A DNA stretch of 64,000 nt from BOKV01 sp041397525. Lineage in GTDB: Bacteria; Pseudomonadota; Alphaproteobacteria; Rhizobiales; Rhizobiaceae. Numbering within the stretch: the stretch's first letter is position 1; every line of letters begins with the position of its first letter. Both the position numbers and the translations under genes were made by a program. The notes beneath the pieces were generated by a model that saw nothing but the letters and a program-made list of their open reading frames with translations, was not told the origin of the DNA and did not search any database. The stretch covers positions 124,001 through 188,000 of the forward strand of contig JAWKWL010000003.1 of the NCBI GenBank assembly GCA_041397525.1. Direction: 5' to 3'. Below are positions 32,998-40,569 of the stretch, in pieces.

Positions 32998-34605
32998 ATG
33001 ACCCGTCTCAATTCCGCAATCTCTCCCAATTCGCAGGCTTTCACAGCCAACCGTGAAGCCAATCTTGCGGCACTCGCCACGATCCGCGAGGCAGCTGAAC
33101 TGGCCGCTGCCGGCGGCGGTGCCGCTTCACGTGAGCGCCATGTCTCACGTGGCAAACTGCTGCCGCGCGACCGCGTGGCTGGCCTACTCGATCCAGGCAG
33201 TGCGTTTCTCGAAGTTGGAGCCACCGCTGCGCATGGCATGTATGGCGGGGAAGCGCCTTGCGCATCCATGGTCACCGGTATTGGCACAGTCAGCGGTCGC
33301 GAGGTGATGATTGTTGCCAATGACGCCACCGTCAAGGGCGGCACTTATTATCCGATGACGGTGAAGAAGCACCTGCGTGCGCAGGAAATCGCTGCAGAGA
33401 ACAACCTGCCATGTGTCTATCTTGTGGATTCAGGCGGTGCCAACCTGCCGCAGCAGGATGAGGTGTTCCCGGACCGCGACCATTTCGGGCGCATCTTCTT
33501 CAACCAGGCAAACATGAGCGCGAAGGGCATTGCCCAGATCGCGGTCGTGATGGGGTCATGCACGGCAGGCGGTGCCTATGTTCCCGCGATGAGCGATGAA
33601 ACGATCATCGTCAAGAACCAGGGCACGATCTTCCTGGCGGGACCGCCGCTCGTAAAGGCGGCGACCGGAGAGATTGTCAGCGCCGAGGACCTCGGCGGCG
33701 GCGATGTCCATACGAGATTGTCAGGCGTTGCCGATCACCTGGCCGACAATGACCGCCATGCGCTCGCACTTGCTCGCCGGGCCATTGCCAATCTCAACCG
33801 GCTTAAGCCGCATGAACTCGACATGCAAAGCCCGGAAGAGCCAGCCCATGATCCCGATGAAATCCTGGGCGTCGTTCCGGCCGGGTTGCGCACTCCATAC
33901 GACATCCGCGAGGTCATTGCCCGCGTCGTGGACGGCTCGCGTTTTGATGAGTTCAAGGCGCGCTATGGCGCGACGCTGGTCTGCGGCTTCGCCCACATCA
34001 AGGGAATGCCCGTCGGCATCATCGCCAACAATGGCGTGCTGTTTTCGGAAAGTGCGGTCAAGGGCGCTCATTTTGTTGAATTGAGCTCGCAGCGCAAGAT
34101 ACCGCTCGTCTTCCTGCAAAACATCACCGGTTTCATGGTCGGCCAGAAATATGAGGCTGGCGGCATCGCCAAGGATGGTGCCAAGCTGGTGACCGCAGTG
34201 GCGACGACCAGGGTTCCCAAGATCACCATGCTGGTTGGTGGTTCGTTTGGGGCCGGCAATTATGGCATGTCAGGGCGGGCCTATTCGCCCCGATTCCTGT
34301 GGACCTGGCCCAATTCGCGCATTTCCGTCATGGGTGGCGAGCAGGCAGCCGGTGTTCTGGCAACCGTCAGGCGCGAGGCAATTGAGCGCAAGGGCGGCAC
34401 ATGGTCAGCGGAGGAAGAGGCGGAATTCAAGCGCCCGACGCTCGAAAAGTTCGAGGAGCAGTCGCATCCGCTCTATGCTTCGGCGCGTCTGTGGGACGAC
34501 GGCATCATCGATCCGCGCAAGACGCGCGAGGTGCTGGCGCTTTCGCTGTCAGCGGCGCTCAATGCGCCGATTGAGGAAACGAAATTCGGCCTGTTCAGGA
34601 TGTGA
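32998..34605 (+). CDS. liuB: methylcrotonyl-CoA carboxylase, carboxyltransferase (beta) subunit
   Basis: A 535-residue carboxyltransferase that moves CO2 from carboxybiotin to 3-methylcrotonyl-CoA to give 3-methylglutaconyl-CoA. Diagnostic stretches are RERHVSRGKLLPRDRV, PCVYLVDSGGANLPQQDEVF and CTAGGAYVPAMSDETIIV. The C half has FLQNITGFMVGQKYEAGG, GSFGAGNYGMSGRAY and SRISVMGGEQAAGVL. The gene starts 4 nt after liuA and overlaps or abuts liuD, so it is part of the same operon. Confidence 0.97.
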   Translation: MTRLNSAISPNSQAFTANREANLAALATIREAAELAAAGGGAASRERHVSRGKLLPRDRVAGLLDPGSAFLEVGATAAHGMYGGEAPCASMVTGIGTVSGREVMIVANDATVKGGTYYPMTVKKHLRAQEIAAENNLPCVYLVDSGGANLPQQDEVFPDRDHFGRIFFNQANMSAKGIAQIAVVMGSCTAGGAYVPAMSDETIIVKNQGTIFLAGPPLVKAATGEIVSAEDLGGGDVHTRLSGVADHLADNDRHALALARRAIANLNRLKPHELDMQSPEEPAHDPDEILGVVPAGLRTPYDIREVIARVVDGSRFDEFKARYGATLVCGFAHIKGMPVGIIANNGVLFSESAVKGAHFVELSSQRKIPLVFLQNITGFMVGQKYEAGGIAKDGAKLVTAVATTRVPKITMLVGGSFGAGNYGMSGRAYSPRFLWTWPNSRISVMGGEQAAGVLATVRREAIERKGGTWSAEEEAEFKRPTLEKFEEQSHPLYASARLWDDGIIDPRKTREVLALSLSAALNAPIEETKFGLFRM

Positions 34606-34613
34606 GGAAAACA

Positions 34614-36560
34614 ATGTTCAACAAGATCCTCATAGCCAATCGTGGCGAGATCGCCTGCCGGGTCATCAGGACTGCAAAGCGCATGGGCGTGAAAACCGTT
34701 GCGGTCTATTCCGAAGCTGACCGCAATGCGCAGCATGTCAGGCTGGCGGACCAGGCAGTGCATATCGGCGGACCGCAGGTATCTGAAAGTTATCTGCTCG
34801 GCGAGCGCATCATCGAAGCAGCGATCGCGACAGGGGCACAGGCCATCCATCCAGGCTACGGATTTCTTTCGGAAAATCCCGGGTTTGTCGAAAGCGTAGA
34901 GGCTGCCGGGCTGACCTTTATCGGGCCTTCCTCGTCCTCAATTCGCGCCATGGGCCTGAAGGATGCCGCCAAGCGGCTGATGGAAAAAGCGAGCGTTCCC
35001 GTCGTCCCCGGCTATCACGGCGAGGCACAGGAACTGGTCATTCTGGCAGGCAAGGCCAACGAAATAGGGTATCCTGTGCTGATCAAGGCGCGGGCAGGCG
35101 GTGGTGGCAAGGGAATGCGCAAGGTCGAGCGGCCCGAGGATTTCCGCGAGGCGCTTGCCTCTGCCAAAAGGGAAGCCAAATCCTCGTTTGGCGATGATGC
35201 GGTGCTGGTCGAGAAATATGTCGAAAAGCCGCGCCATATCGAGGTCCAGGTCTTTGGCGACAAACACGGAAATGTCGTTCACCTGTATGAGCGCGACTGT
35301 TCATTGCAACGGCGCCACCAGAAGGTGATCGAGGAAGCGCCGGCTCCGGGCATGAGCGACGAAATGCGTGAAGCCATGACTTCGGCCGCCGTCAAGGCGG
35401 CTCGGGCGATCGACTATGTCGGGGCGGGAACCATCGAGTTCATCGTTGACGGGGCAGATGGCCTGCGTCCCGACGGGTTCTGGTTCATGGAAATGAACAC
35501 CAGATTGCAGGTCGAACACCCTGTCACGGAAAGTGTCACGGGCCTTGATCTGGTGGAATGGCAATTGCGGGTTGCTGCTGGCGAAACCCTGCCGAAACTG
35601 CAGGACGAAATCGAACTTTGCGGCCATGCCTTTGAGGCCCGCATCTATGCCGAGGACGTACCCCGTGGCTTCCTGCCAGCAACCGGCACATTGCATCATC
35701 TGCAATTTCCGCCTTCAGTGCGCATTGATTCAGGCGTGGTTGCAGGCGATGCTATATCGCCATTCTATGATCCGATGATCGCCAAGTTGATCACAAGCGG
35801 ACCAGACCGCGCGTCAGCGCTTGCCGCCCTTGGAGAGGCGCTTGGCACAAGCCGGATAGCCGGATCGGTAACCAACCTCACCTTCCTGCAGGCACTGGCG
35901 GCCCATCCCGGTTTTGGTGCGGGTGATGTCGATACAGGGCTGATTGCCCGCGACATCGACACGCTGGTGCATGAGCCGGAAGCTACGGCTGAAGTCTGGG
36001 CGGTCGCCGCTCTGCACGCTCTGGGTCTGATCGGAGCGGCACCGGCATGGTCGCTTTGGCAGCCGCTCGTCTGGCAGGTCAATCTTGTCCACAAGGGTGA
36101 GGGAAAAATGCTGGCGGCAAGCCCCGATGGACCGGGTTGGAAAGTCGAAACACCCAATGGTGCCGTGACACTCGATATCAGCCGCGATGGCGACATGCTC
36201 GAATTGCGGACCGCACAGGGGCTTTCGACGTTGACACTTGCGGCATGGCCCGGTCATGTCGCAGTGATGGGCAAACAAGGCAGCTTTGAATTCGCCATTC
36301 CTGATCCGCTCGAAGGTGAAGCGGCGGACGCCCATTCCGGTGATCACGTGATTTCGCCAATGCCGGGGCTGGTTCGACAGATCAGTGCGGTTGCAGGACA
36401 GCAGGTGAAAAGGGGAGAGCCGCTTATCGTGCTGGAAGCCATGAAGATGGAGCACAGCCTGACGGCACCGCGCGATGGTGTGGTTGCCTCCGTCGCGGTA
36501 TCAACCGGCGATCAGGTCAATGAGGGCATTGTCCTGCTGCAGCTCGAAGCGGCGGACTGA
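34614..36560 (+). CDS. liuD: methylcrotonyl-CoA carboxylase, biotin carboxylase/carrier (alpha) subunit
   Basis: A 648-residue biotin-dependent subunit. The ATP-grasp biotin carboxylase half starts MFNKILIANRGEIACRV and includes IKARAGGGGKGMR, FGDKHGNVVHLYERDCSLQR and FMEMNTRLQVEHPVTE. A linker domain follows and the C-terminal carrier domain holds the biotinylation site EAMKM (Lys611). The ATG at 34614 with GAGGAAAAC upstream is preferred over a GTG at 34602 inside the liuB stop region. It works with LiuB in the cytoplasm. Confidence 0.97.
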   Translation: MFNKILIANRGEIACRVIRTAKRMGVKTVAVYSEADRNAQHVRLADQAVHIGGPQVSESYLLGERIIEAAIATGAQAIHPGYGFLSENPGFVESVEAAGLTFIGPSSSSIRAMGLKDAAKRLMEKASVPVVPGYHGEAQELVILAGKANEIGYPVLIKARAGGGGKGMRKVERPEDFREALASAKREAKSSFGDDAVLVEKYVEKPRHIEVQVFGDKHGNVVHLYERDCSLQRRHQKVIEEAPAPGMSDEMREAMTSAAVKAARAIDYVGAGTIEFIVDGADGLRPDGFWFMEMNTRLQVEHPVTESVTGLDLVEWQLRVAAGETLPKLQDEIELCGHAFEARIYAEDVPRGFLPATGTLHHLQFPPSVRIDSGVVAGDAISPFYDPMIAKLITSGPDRASALAALGEALGTSRIAGSVTNLTFLQALAAHPGFGAGDVDTGLIARDIDTLVHEPEATAEVWAVAALHALGLIGAAPAWSLWQPLVWQVNLVHKGEGKMLAASPDGPGWKVETPNGAVTLDISRDGDMLELRTAQGLSTLTLAAWPGHVAVMGKQGSFEFAIPDPLEGEAADAHSGDHVISPMPGLVRQISAVAGQQVKRGEPLIVLEAMKMEHSLTAPRDGVVASVAVSTGDQVNEGIVLLQLEAAD

Positions 36561-36563
36561 ACC

Positions 36564-37424
36564 ATGACCGAACGGGTAACAATCTTTGAAATGGGACCAA
36601 GAGACGGTCTGCAAAACGAAAAGCGTTTTGTCCCGACCGCCGACAAGATTAGTCTTATTGACCTTCTGTCACGATGCGGTTTCTCCAAGATTGAAACCGC
36701 AAGTTTCGTGTCGCCCAAATGGGTGCCGCAAATGGCCGATGCTGGCGAGGTGATGGCCGGGATCACCCGCAAGCGGGGTGTTGCCTATACAGCGCTCACC
36801 CCGAACCTCAAGGGCTATGAGGCAGCGCGTGCTGCACGAGTGGATGAAGTGGCGATTTTTGGTTCGGCATCCCAAAGCTTCAGCCAGAAAAACATCAACT
36901 GTTCCATCGAGGAAAGTTTCGAGAGGTTCGAACCGGTCACGCAGGCGGCCAATGCAGACGGGATACCGGTTCGCGGTTATGTTTCCTGCGTCACGGATTG
37001 CCCCTATGAGGGACGTGTCGACCCGGAAATGGTTGCACTCGTTGCCGGGCGGCTGTTGCAAATGGGCTGCTACGAGATTTCCCTTGGCGACACCATTGGC
37101 CATGGCACACCGGACACGATCTCGGTGATGCTTGATACTGTGCTTGCACGCGTTCCGGCAGAAAGGCTTGCCGGCCACTATCACGACACCATGGGGAGAG
37201 CGCTCGACAACATTGCCGTCAGTCTCGAAAAGGGATTGCGCACCTTCGACTCGGCTGTCGGGGGGCTTGGCGGATGCCCCTATGCGCCGGGCGCAAAGGG
37301 CAATGTTGATACAATCGCTGTCAATGAACTGCTTGCCGCCAAGGGATATGTGACCGGCCTTGATGCAGCGCTTCTCGCGGAGGCCGCGCAGTTTGCACGC
37401 TCGCTCAGAAAGGACAGGGAATGA
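36564..37424 (+). CDS. liuE: hydroxymethylglutaryl-CoA lyase
   Basis: A 286-residue TIM-barrel lyase that splits 3-hydroxy-3-methylglutaryl-CoA into acetoacetate and acetyl-CoA, the last step of leucine breakdown. It shows FEMGPRDGLQNEKRFVPT with the catalytic Arg/Asp, SLGDTIGHGTP, HYHDTMGRALDN with the metal-binding His residues, and the catalytic cysteine loop GLGGCPYAPGAKGN. It begins 3 nt after liuD and overlaps liuC by 4 nt. Some databases name it mvaB. Confidence 0.96.
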   Translation: MTERVTIFEMGPRDGLQNEKRFVPTADKISLIDLLSRCGFSKIETASFVSPKWVPQMADAGEVMAGITRKRGVAYTALTPNLKGYEAARAARVDEVAIFGSASQSFSQKNINCSIEESFERFEPVTQAANADGIPVRGYVSCVTDCPYEGRVDPEMVALVAGRLLQMGCYEISLGDTIGHGTPDTISVMLDTVLARVPAERLAGHYHDTMGRALDNIAVSLEKGLRTFDSAVGGLGGCPYAPGAKGNVDTIAVNELLAAKGYVTGLDAALLAEAAQFARSLRKDRE

Positions 37425-38206
37425 AATTCGAAACCATCCGGGTCACGGCCGCAAGCGAGGGCGTTGCAAATCTCATTCTGGCGCGCCCCGAAAAGCACAA
37501 CGCGCTTTCCGCAACCATGATCAGGGAGTTGAGCGAGGCTGCGGAACTGCTGGGCAAGGACGATACGATCCGCGCGGTGGTGCTGTCAGGCGAGGGGGAG
37601 AGTTTTTGCGCCGGCGGTGACCTTGCCTGGATGAAGCAGCAATTCACCGCGTCACGGGCGGAGCGCATGAGTGAGGCGCGCAAGCTCGCCATGATGCTGA
37701 GGGCGCTCAATGAGATGCCGAAATTCCTGGTCGGCAAGGTTCACGGCAACGCCTTTGGCGGCGGCCTTGGCATGATGTCGGTCTGCGATGTGGTGATTGC
37801 CGCTCAAGGCGTAAAATTCGGCCTGACCGAAACACGGCTTGGTCTGATCCCGGCAACGATCTCGCCCTATGTGATGGCCCGTATTGGTGAAGGGCATGCA
37901 AGGCGTATATTCATGTCCGCGCGTTTCTTCGCCGCCACCGAGGCGGTGCAGCTCGGTCTTGTCGCAAGGGCGGTGGAACCCGAAGCACTGGATGGCGCGA
38001 TCGAGGCTGAAATCACCCCCTGCCTTGCTGCGGCACCGGGGGCGATTGCCGCCTCCAAGCGCCTGACCCGCATGCTTGGAATGCCGATTGGCGAAGAGCA
38101 GATCGAAGCCACTATCGCAGCACTTGCCGACACCTGGGAAAACCCGGAAGCACATGAGGGCGTCAACGCCTTTTTCGACAAGCACAAGCCGAACTGGTCG
38201 CGTTGA
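37421..38206 (+). CDS. liuC: enoyl-CoA hydratase, probable methylglutaconyl-CoA hydratase
   Basis: A 261-residue crotonase-fold protein. The oxyanion-hole residues are seen in SGEGESFCAGGDLAWMKQQ and HGNAFGGGLGMMSVCDVVIA, followed by FGLTETRLGLIPATISPYV. Its place as the last gene of liuABDEC and the AWMK motif after GGDL fit the hydration of 3-methylglutaconyl-CoA. It is coupled to liuE by an ATGA overlap. Substrate assignment rests on context. Confidence 0.92.
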   Translation: MKFETIRVTAASEGVANLILARPEKHNALSATMIRELSEAAELLGKDDTIRAVVLSGEGESFCAGGDLAWMKQQFTASRAERMSEARKLAMMLRALNEMPKFLVGKVHGNAFGGGLGMMSVCDVVIAAQGVKFGLTETRLGLIPATISPYVMARIGEGHARRIFMSARFFAATEAVQLGLVARAVEPEALDGAIEAEITPCLAAAPGAIAASKRLTRMLGMPIGEEQIEATIAALADTWENPEAHEGVNAFFDKHKPNWSR

Positions 38207-38644
38207 AAAAGCATTTCTCCGCCTTAATAAACTTATTGAATTCGAAATCTTTCGAGGGCATATACCGGCTTGCCCAATCTCGCACGTGCAGAGGATGCGC
38301 ACAGGCCCTTGCGGAGTAATCCGCCAGGGAGAATCTGGTGAACCCGGCTGATTTGCCTGCCCACTAGGGAGTGACAGGCAGCTTTCGAAGGCGAAATTCC
38401 AGATAGTGTCCACAAGCAACGACGGTGAGGGCTTTTTTGGTCTCACGCGGTTTTCCACCAACCGCATGTACTGAAGAGGCGCACCATCTTTGCCGGAAGT
38501 GCGGAGGTTCCATCCTTCCAATCCAAGGCAGCAATCGAACCGGCATCCGCTTTCGCGCGCGTTGCCATGAGCTTAATGCCGACCTGCCGCGGTCGCATGC
38601 GCATTGCTGCATGCTGCCGGACCGGCGCATGAGGATATGGAACG
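38207..38644 (+). ncRNA. structured 5' leader of ornithine decarboxylase (speF-type element candidate)
   Basis: A 438-nt gap with no credible gene before the decarboxylase ATG. It holds several stable hairpins: TGCCTG/CAGGCA with inner CACT/AGTG (38354-38380), GTGAG/CTCAC (38425-38446) and GCGGTT/AACCGC (38447-38465). Near the ribosome binding site come ATGC-GACC/GGTCGCAT (38576-38598), GCATGC/GCATGC (38595-38614) and ATGCGC/GCGCAT (38597-38630). The last three share bases and exclude one another, and the final arm abuts the GAGG ribosome binding site at 38631. Alphaproteobacteria are known to carry a conserved speF RNA upstream of this gene; I could not check the match to that family. Confidence 0.5.
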
Positions 38645-39778
38645 ATGATTTCACCACGCATTCGCGGCTTCCTTGCCGACCGCAAACCCGACGAACCATG
38701 CCTTGTCATCGACCTCGAACAGGTCCGACGAAACTATGATGCTTTCCGACAGGCGATGCCGGAAAGTGGTATCTACTATGCCGTCAAGGCCAACCCGCAT
38801 CCCGAGGTCCTGCGCCTGCTTGCAGATGCCGGTTCGAATTTCGACTGTGCTTCGGTCGCAGAAATCCACATGGCGCTCGAAGCCGGTGCAACCCCCAACC
38901 GCATATCTTTCGGCAACACCATCAAGAAGGAACGCGACATTGCGCGCGCCTTCGAGCTTGGCGTTCGCATGTTCGCGGTCGATTGCATCGAGGAAGTCGG
39001 CAAGGTATCGCGCTCCGCACCCGGCAGCCGCGTTTTCTGCCGAATCCTGACCGATGGAGCGGGTGCGGAATGGCCATTGTCGCGCAAGTTCGGTTGTGAC
39101 GCCGACATGGCACTGACCGTTCTGGAAGAAGCGCACCATGTCGGCCTCAAGCCTGTCGGCATTTCCTTCCATGTCGGTTCACAGCAGACCAATCACAATG
39201 GCTGGGACGCAGCCCTTGAGACCGCATCGGGAATTTTCCGGGAGATGGAGATCCGCGGCATTCGCCTCACCATGGTCAATCTTGGTGGGGGCTTCCCGAC
39301 CCGCTACCTCAAATCGGTTCCGGCGTTGACGCAATACGGCCAATCGATCTACGCGGCTGTTCGCCGCTTCTTCGGCAACCGGCTGCCCGACACTATCATC
39401 GAGCCAGGCCGTGGCATGGTCGGCGACGCCGGCGTCATCCGCTCGGAAGTCGTTCTGGTTTCGAGGAAGTCGGACCATGACGAAGTTCGCTGGGTCTATC
39501 TCGACATCGGCAAGTTTGGCGGCCTGGCAGAAACCATGGACGAGGCGATCCGCTATTCCATCGTCACCGACCGGGATCACGACACAAGAAGCCCCTGCGT
39601 TCTGGCTGGCCCGACCTGCGATTCGGCTGATGTGCTGTATGAGAAGAACCCCTATGCCTTGCCAGACACGCTGCAGGCTGGCGACGAGGTCTTCATCGAG
39701 GGAACCGGCGCCTATACCTCGACCTATTCGGCCGTCGCCTTCAACGGCTTCCCGCCGTTGCGCACCTTCGCAATCTGA
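38645..39778 (+). CDS. ornithine (ornithine/lysine) decarboxylase, fold-type III
   Basis: A 377-residue eukaryote-like PLP decarboxylase that makes putrescine from ornithine (and often cadaverine from lysine). It has the PLP lysine in YYAVKANPHPEVL, FDCASVAEI, the phosphate-binding NLGGGFPTRY, EPGRGMVGDAG and the active-site cysteine in LAGPTCDSADVL. It lacks the N-terminal wing of enterobacterial inducible enzymes. It is preceded by a long structured leader and followed by a 14-bp terminator hairpin, so it appears to be a single-gene unit controlled at the RNA level. Confidence 0.95.
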   Translation: MISPRIRGFLADRKPDEPCLVIDLEQVRRNYDAFRQAMPESGIYYAVKANPHPEVLRLLADAGSNFDCASVAEIHMALEAGATPNRISFGNTIKKERDIARAFELGVRMFAVDCIEEVGKVSRSAPGSRVFCRILTDGAGAEWPLSRKFGCDADMALTVLEEAHHVGLKPVGISFHVGSQQTNHNGWDAALETASGIFREMEIRGIRLTMVNLGGGFPTRYLKSVPALTQYGQSIYAAVRRFFGNRLPDTIIEPGRGMVGDAGVIRSEVVLVSRKSDHDEVRWVYLDIGKFGGLAETMDEAIRYSIVTDRDHDTRSPCVLAGPTCDSADVLYEKNPYALPDTLQAGDEVFIEGTGAYTSTYSAVAFNGFPPLRTFAI

Positions 39779-39805
39779 AATTTCCTGATTGCAACGACAT
39801 GAACT

Positions 39806-39848
39806 AGGGCTGTCATCCGGGTGGAACGGATGGCGGCCCTTGCCTTTT
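39806..39848 (+). terminator. terminator after the ornithine decarboxylase gene
   Basis: AGGGCTGTCATCCG (39806-39819) pairs with CGGATGGCGGCCCT (39827-39840) over all 14 positions, including two G-U pairs, around a 7-nt loop. CTTTT follows in TGCCTTTTGC. It is a strong hairpin with a short T-run, 27 nt after the stop codon. Confidence 0.75.
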
Positions 39849-39899
39849 GCACCAGTATTTTTCATGAAGGGTGGTCTGCAACACACAGCCCGGGTTGAA

Positions 39900-40337
39900 A
39901 TGAGCCATTCCAGCTATTCCCCACTGATGACGGCCGCCGAAGTGGAGAACTTCGTCATGGCCGTTTTCCCGCAATCCGACGCCTATCGCTGGTTTGCCAA
40001 GGATGTCCGACCCGGTGAGATCTCGGTCGGCATGCGCATCACCGACCAGGACTTGCGTCCGGGCGGCACAATTTCCGGGCCCACCATGTTCGCGCTTGCT
40101 GATGTCACGGCCTATCTGCTGATCCTTGCCCATATCGGCGAGGTGGCGCTCGCAGTCACGACGAGCCTGACAATCAATTTTCTCTCCAGGCCTGAACCGG
40201 GCGATCTTGTCGCCAATGGCAGACTGATCAAACTGGGCAAGCGCCTCGCGGTCTGCGAGATTCACATTGAATCCGAAGCAGGTGGCCAGATGGTGGCCCA
40301 GGCAACGGCTACCTATTCGATCCCCCCGCGCACCTGA
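39900..40337 (+). CDS. PaaI/hotdog-fold thioesterase family protein
   Basis: A protein of about 145 residues with a single hotdog domain. It shows RPGGTISGPTMFALADVTAYLL, in which the active-site helix carries DVTAYLL, and then AVTTSLTINFLSRPEPGDLV, the usual second half of PaaI-type acyl-CoA thioesterases. The ATG at 39900 is chosen because the upstream part of the frame overlaps the terminator hairpin and is not family-like. The substrate is not evident. It stands alone between two longer transcription units. Confidence 0.82.
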   Translation: MSHSSYSPLMTAAEVENFVMAVFPQSDAYRWFAKDVRPGEISVGMRITDQDLRPGGTISGPTMFALADVTAYLLILAHIGEVALAVTTSLTINFLSRPEPGDLVANGRLIKLGKRLAVCEIHIESEAGGQMVAQATATYSIPPRT

Positions 40338-40478
40338 TCTGCGGAAAAACCCTCCTGATTCGTGATGGCTTCGGCGCCTGAATCGATCATTTCCTGAAAG
40401 CTGGGCGCGGCCATGCACGCACCATGCCGATTTCCCGGGGTATCTGCAAAAAAAGATACATTCACAAAAACAACAACC

Positions 40479-40507
40479 TTGACGTGTAATACTCGGTTAA
40501 TCTATCA
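40479..40507 (+). promoter_or_regulatory. possible promoter of the giant repeat protein operon
   Basis: TTGACG (40479-40484) is followed by 17 nt and CTATCA (40502-40507) in an AT-rich patch 63 nt before the chosen start. The -35 box is good; the -10 box is poor, so an activator or another start is possible. Confidence 0.35.
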
Positions 40508-40569
40508 ACGTTAAATCAGTTCAAGGGCGGATGCATCTGGTGGCCAGCCACCAAAAACACGAGGCATCC

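Noticed and set aside
40497..40514. Possible CtrA site (TTAA...TTAA) before the giant gene
   Set aside because: The half-sites are separated by 10 nt, not the 7 nt of the CtrA consensus.
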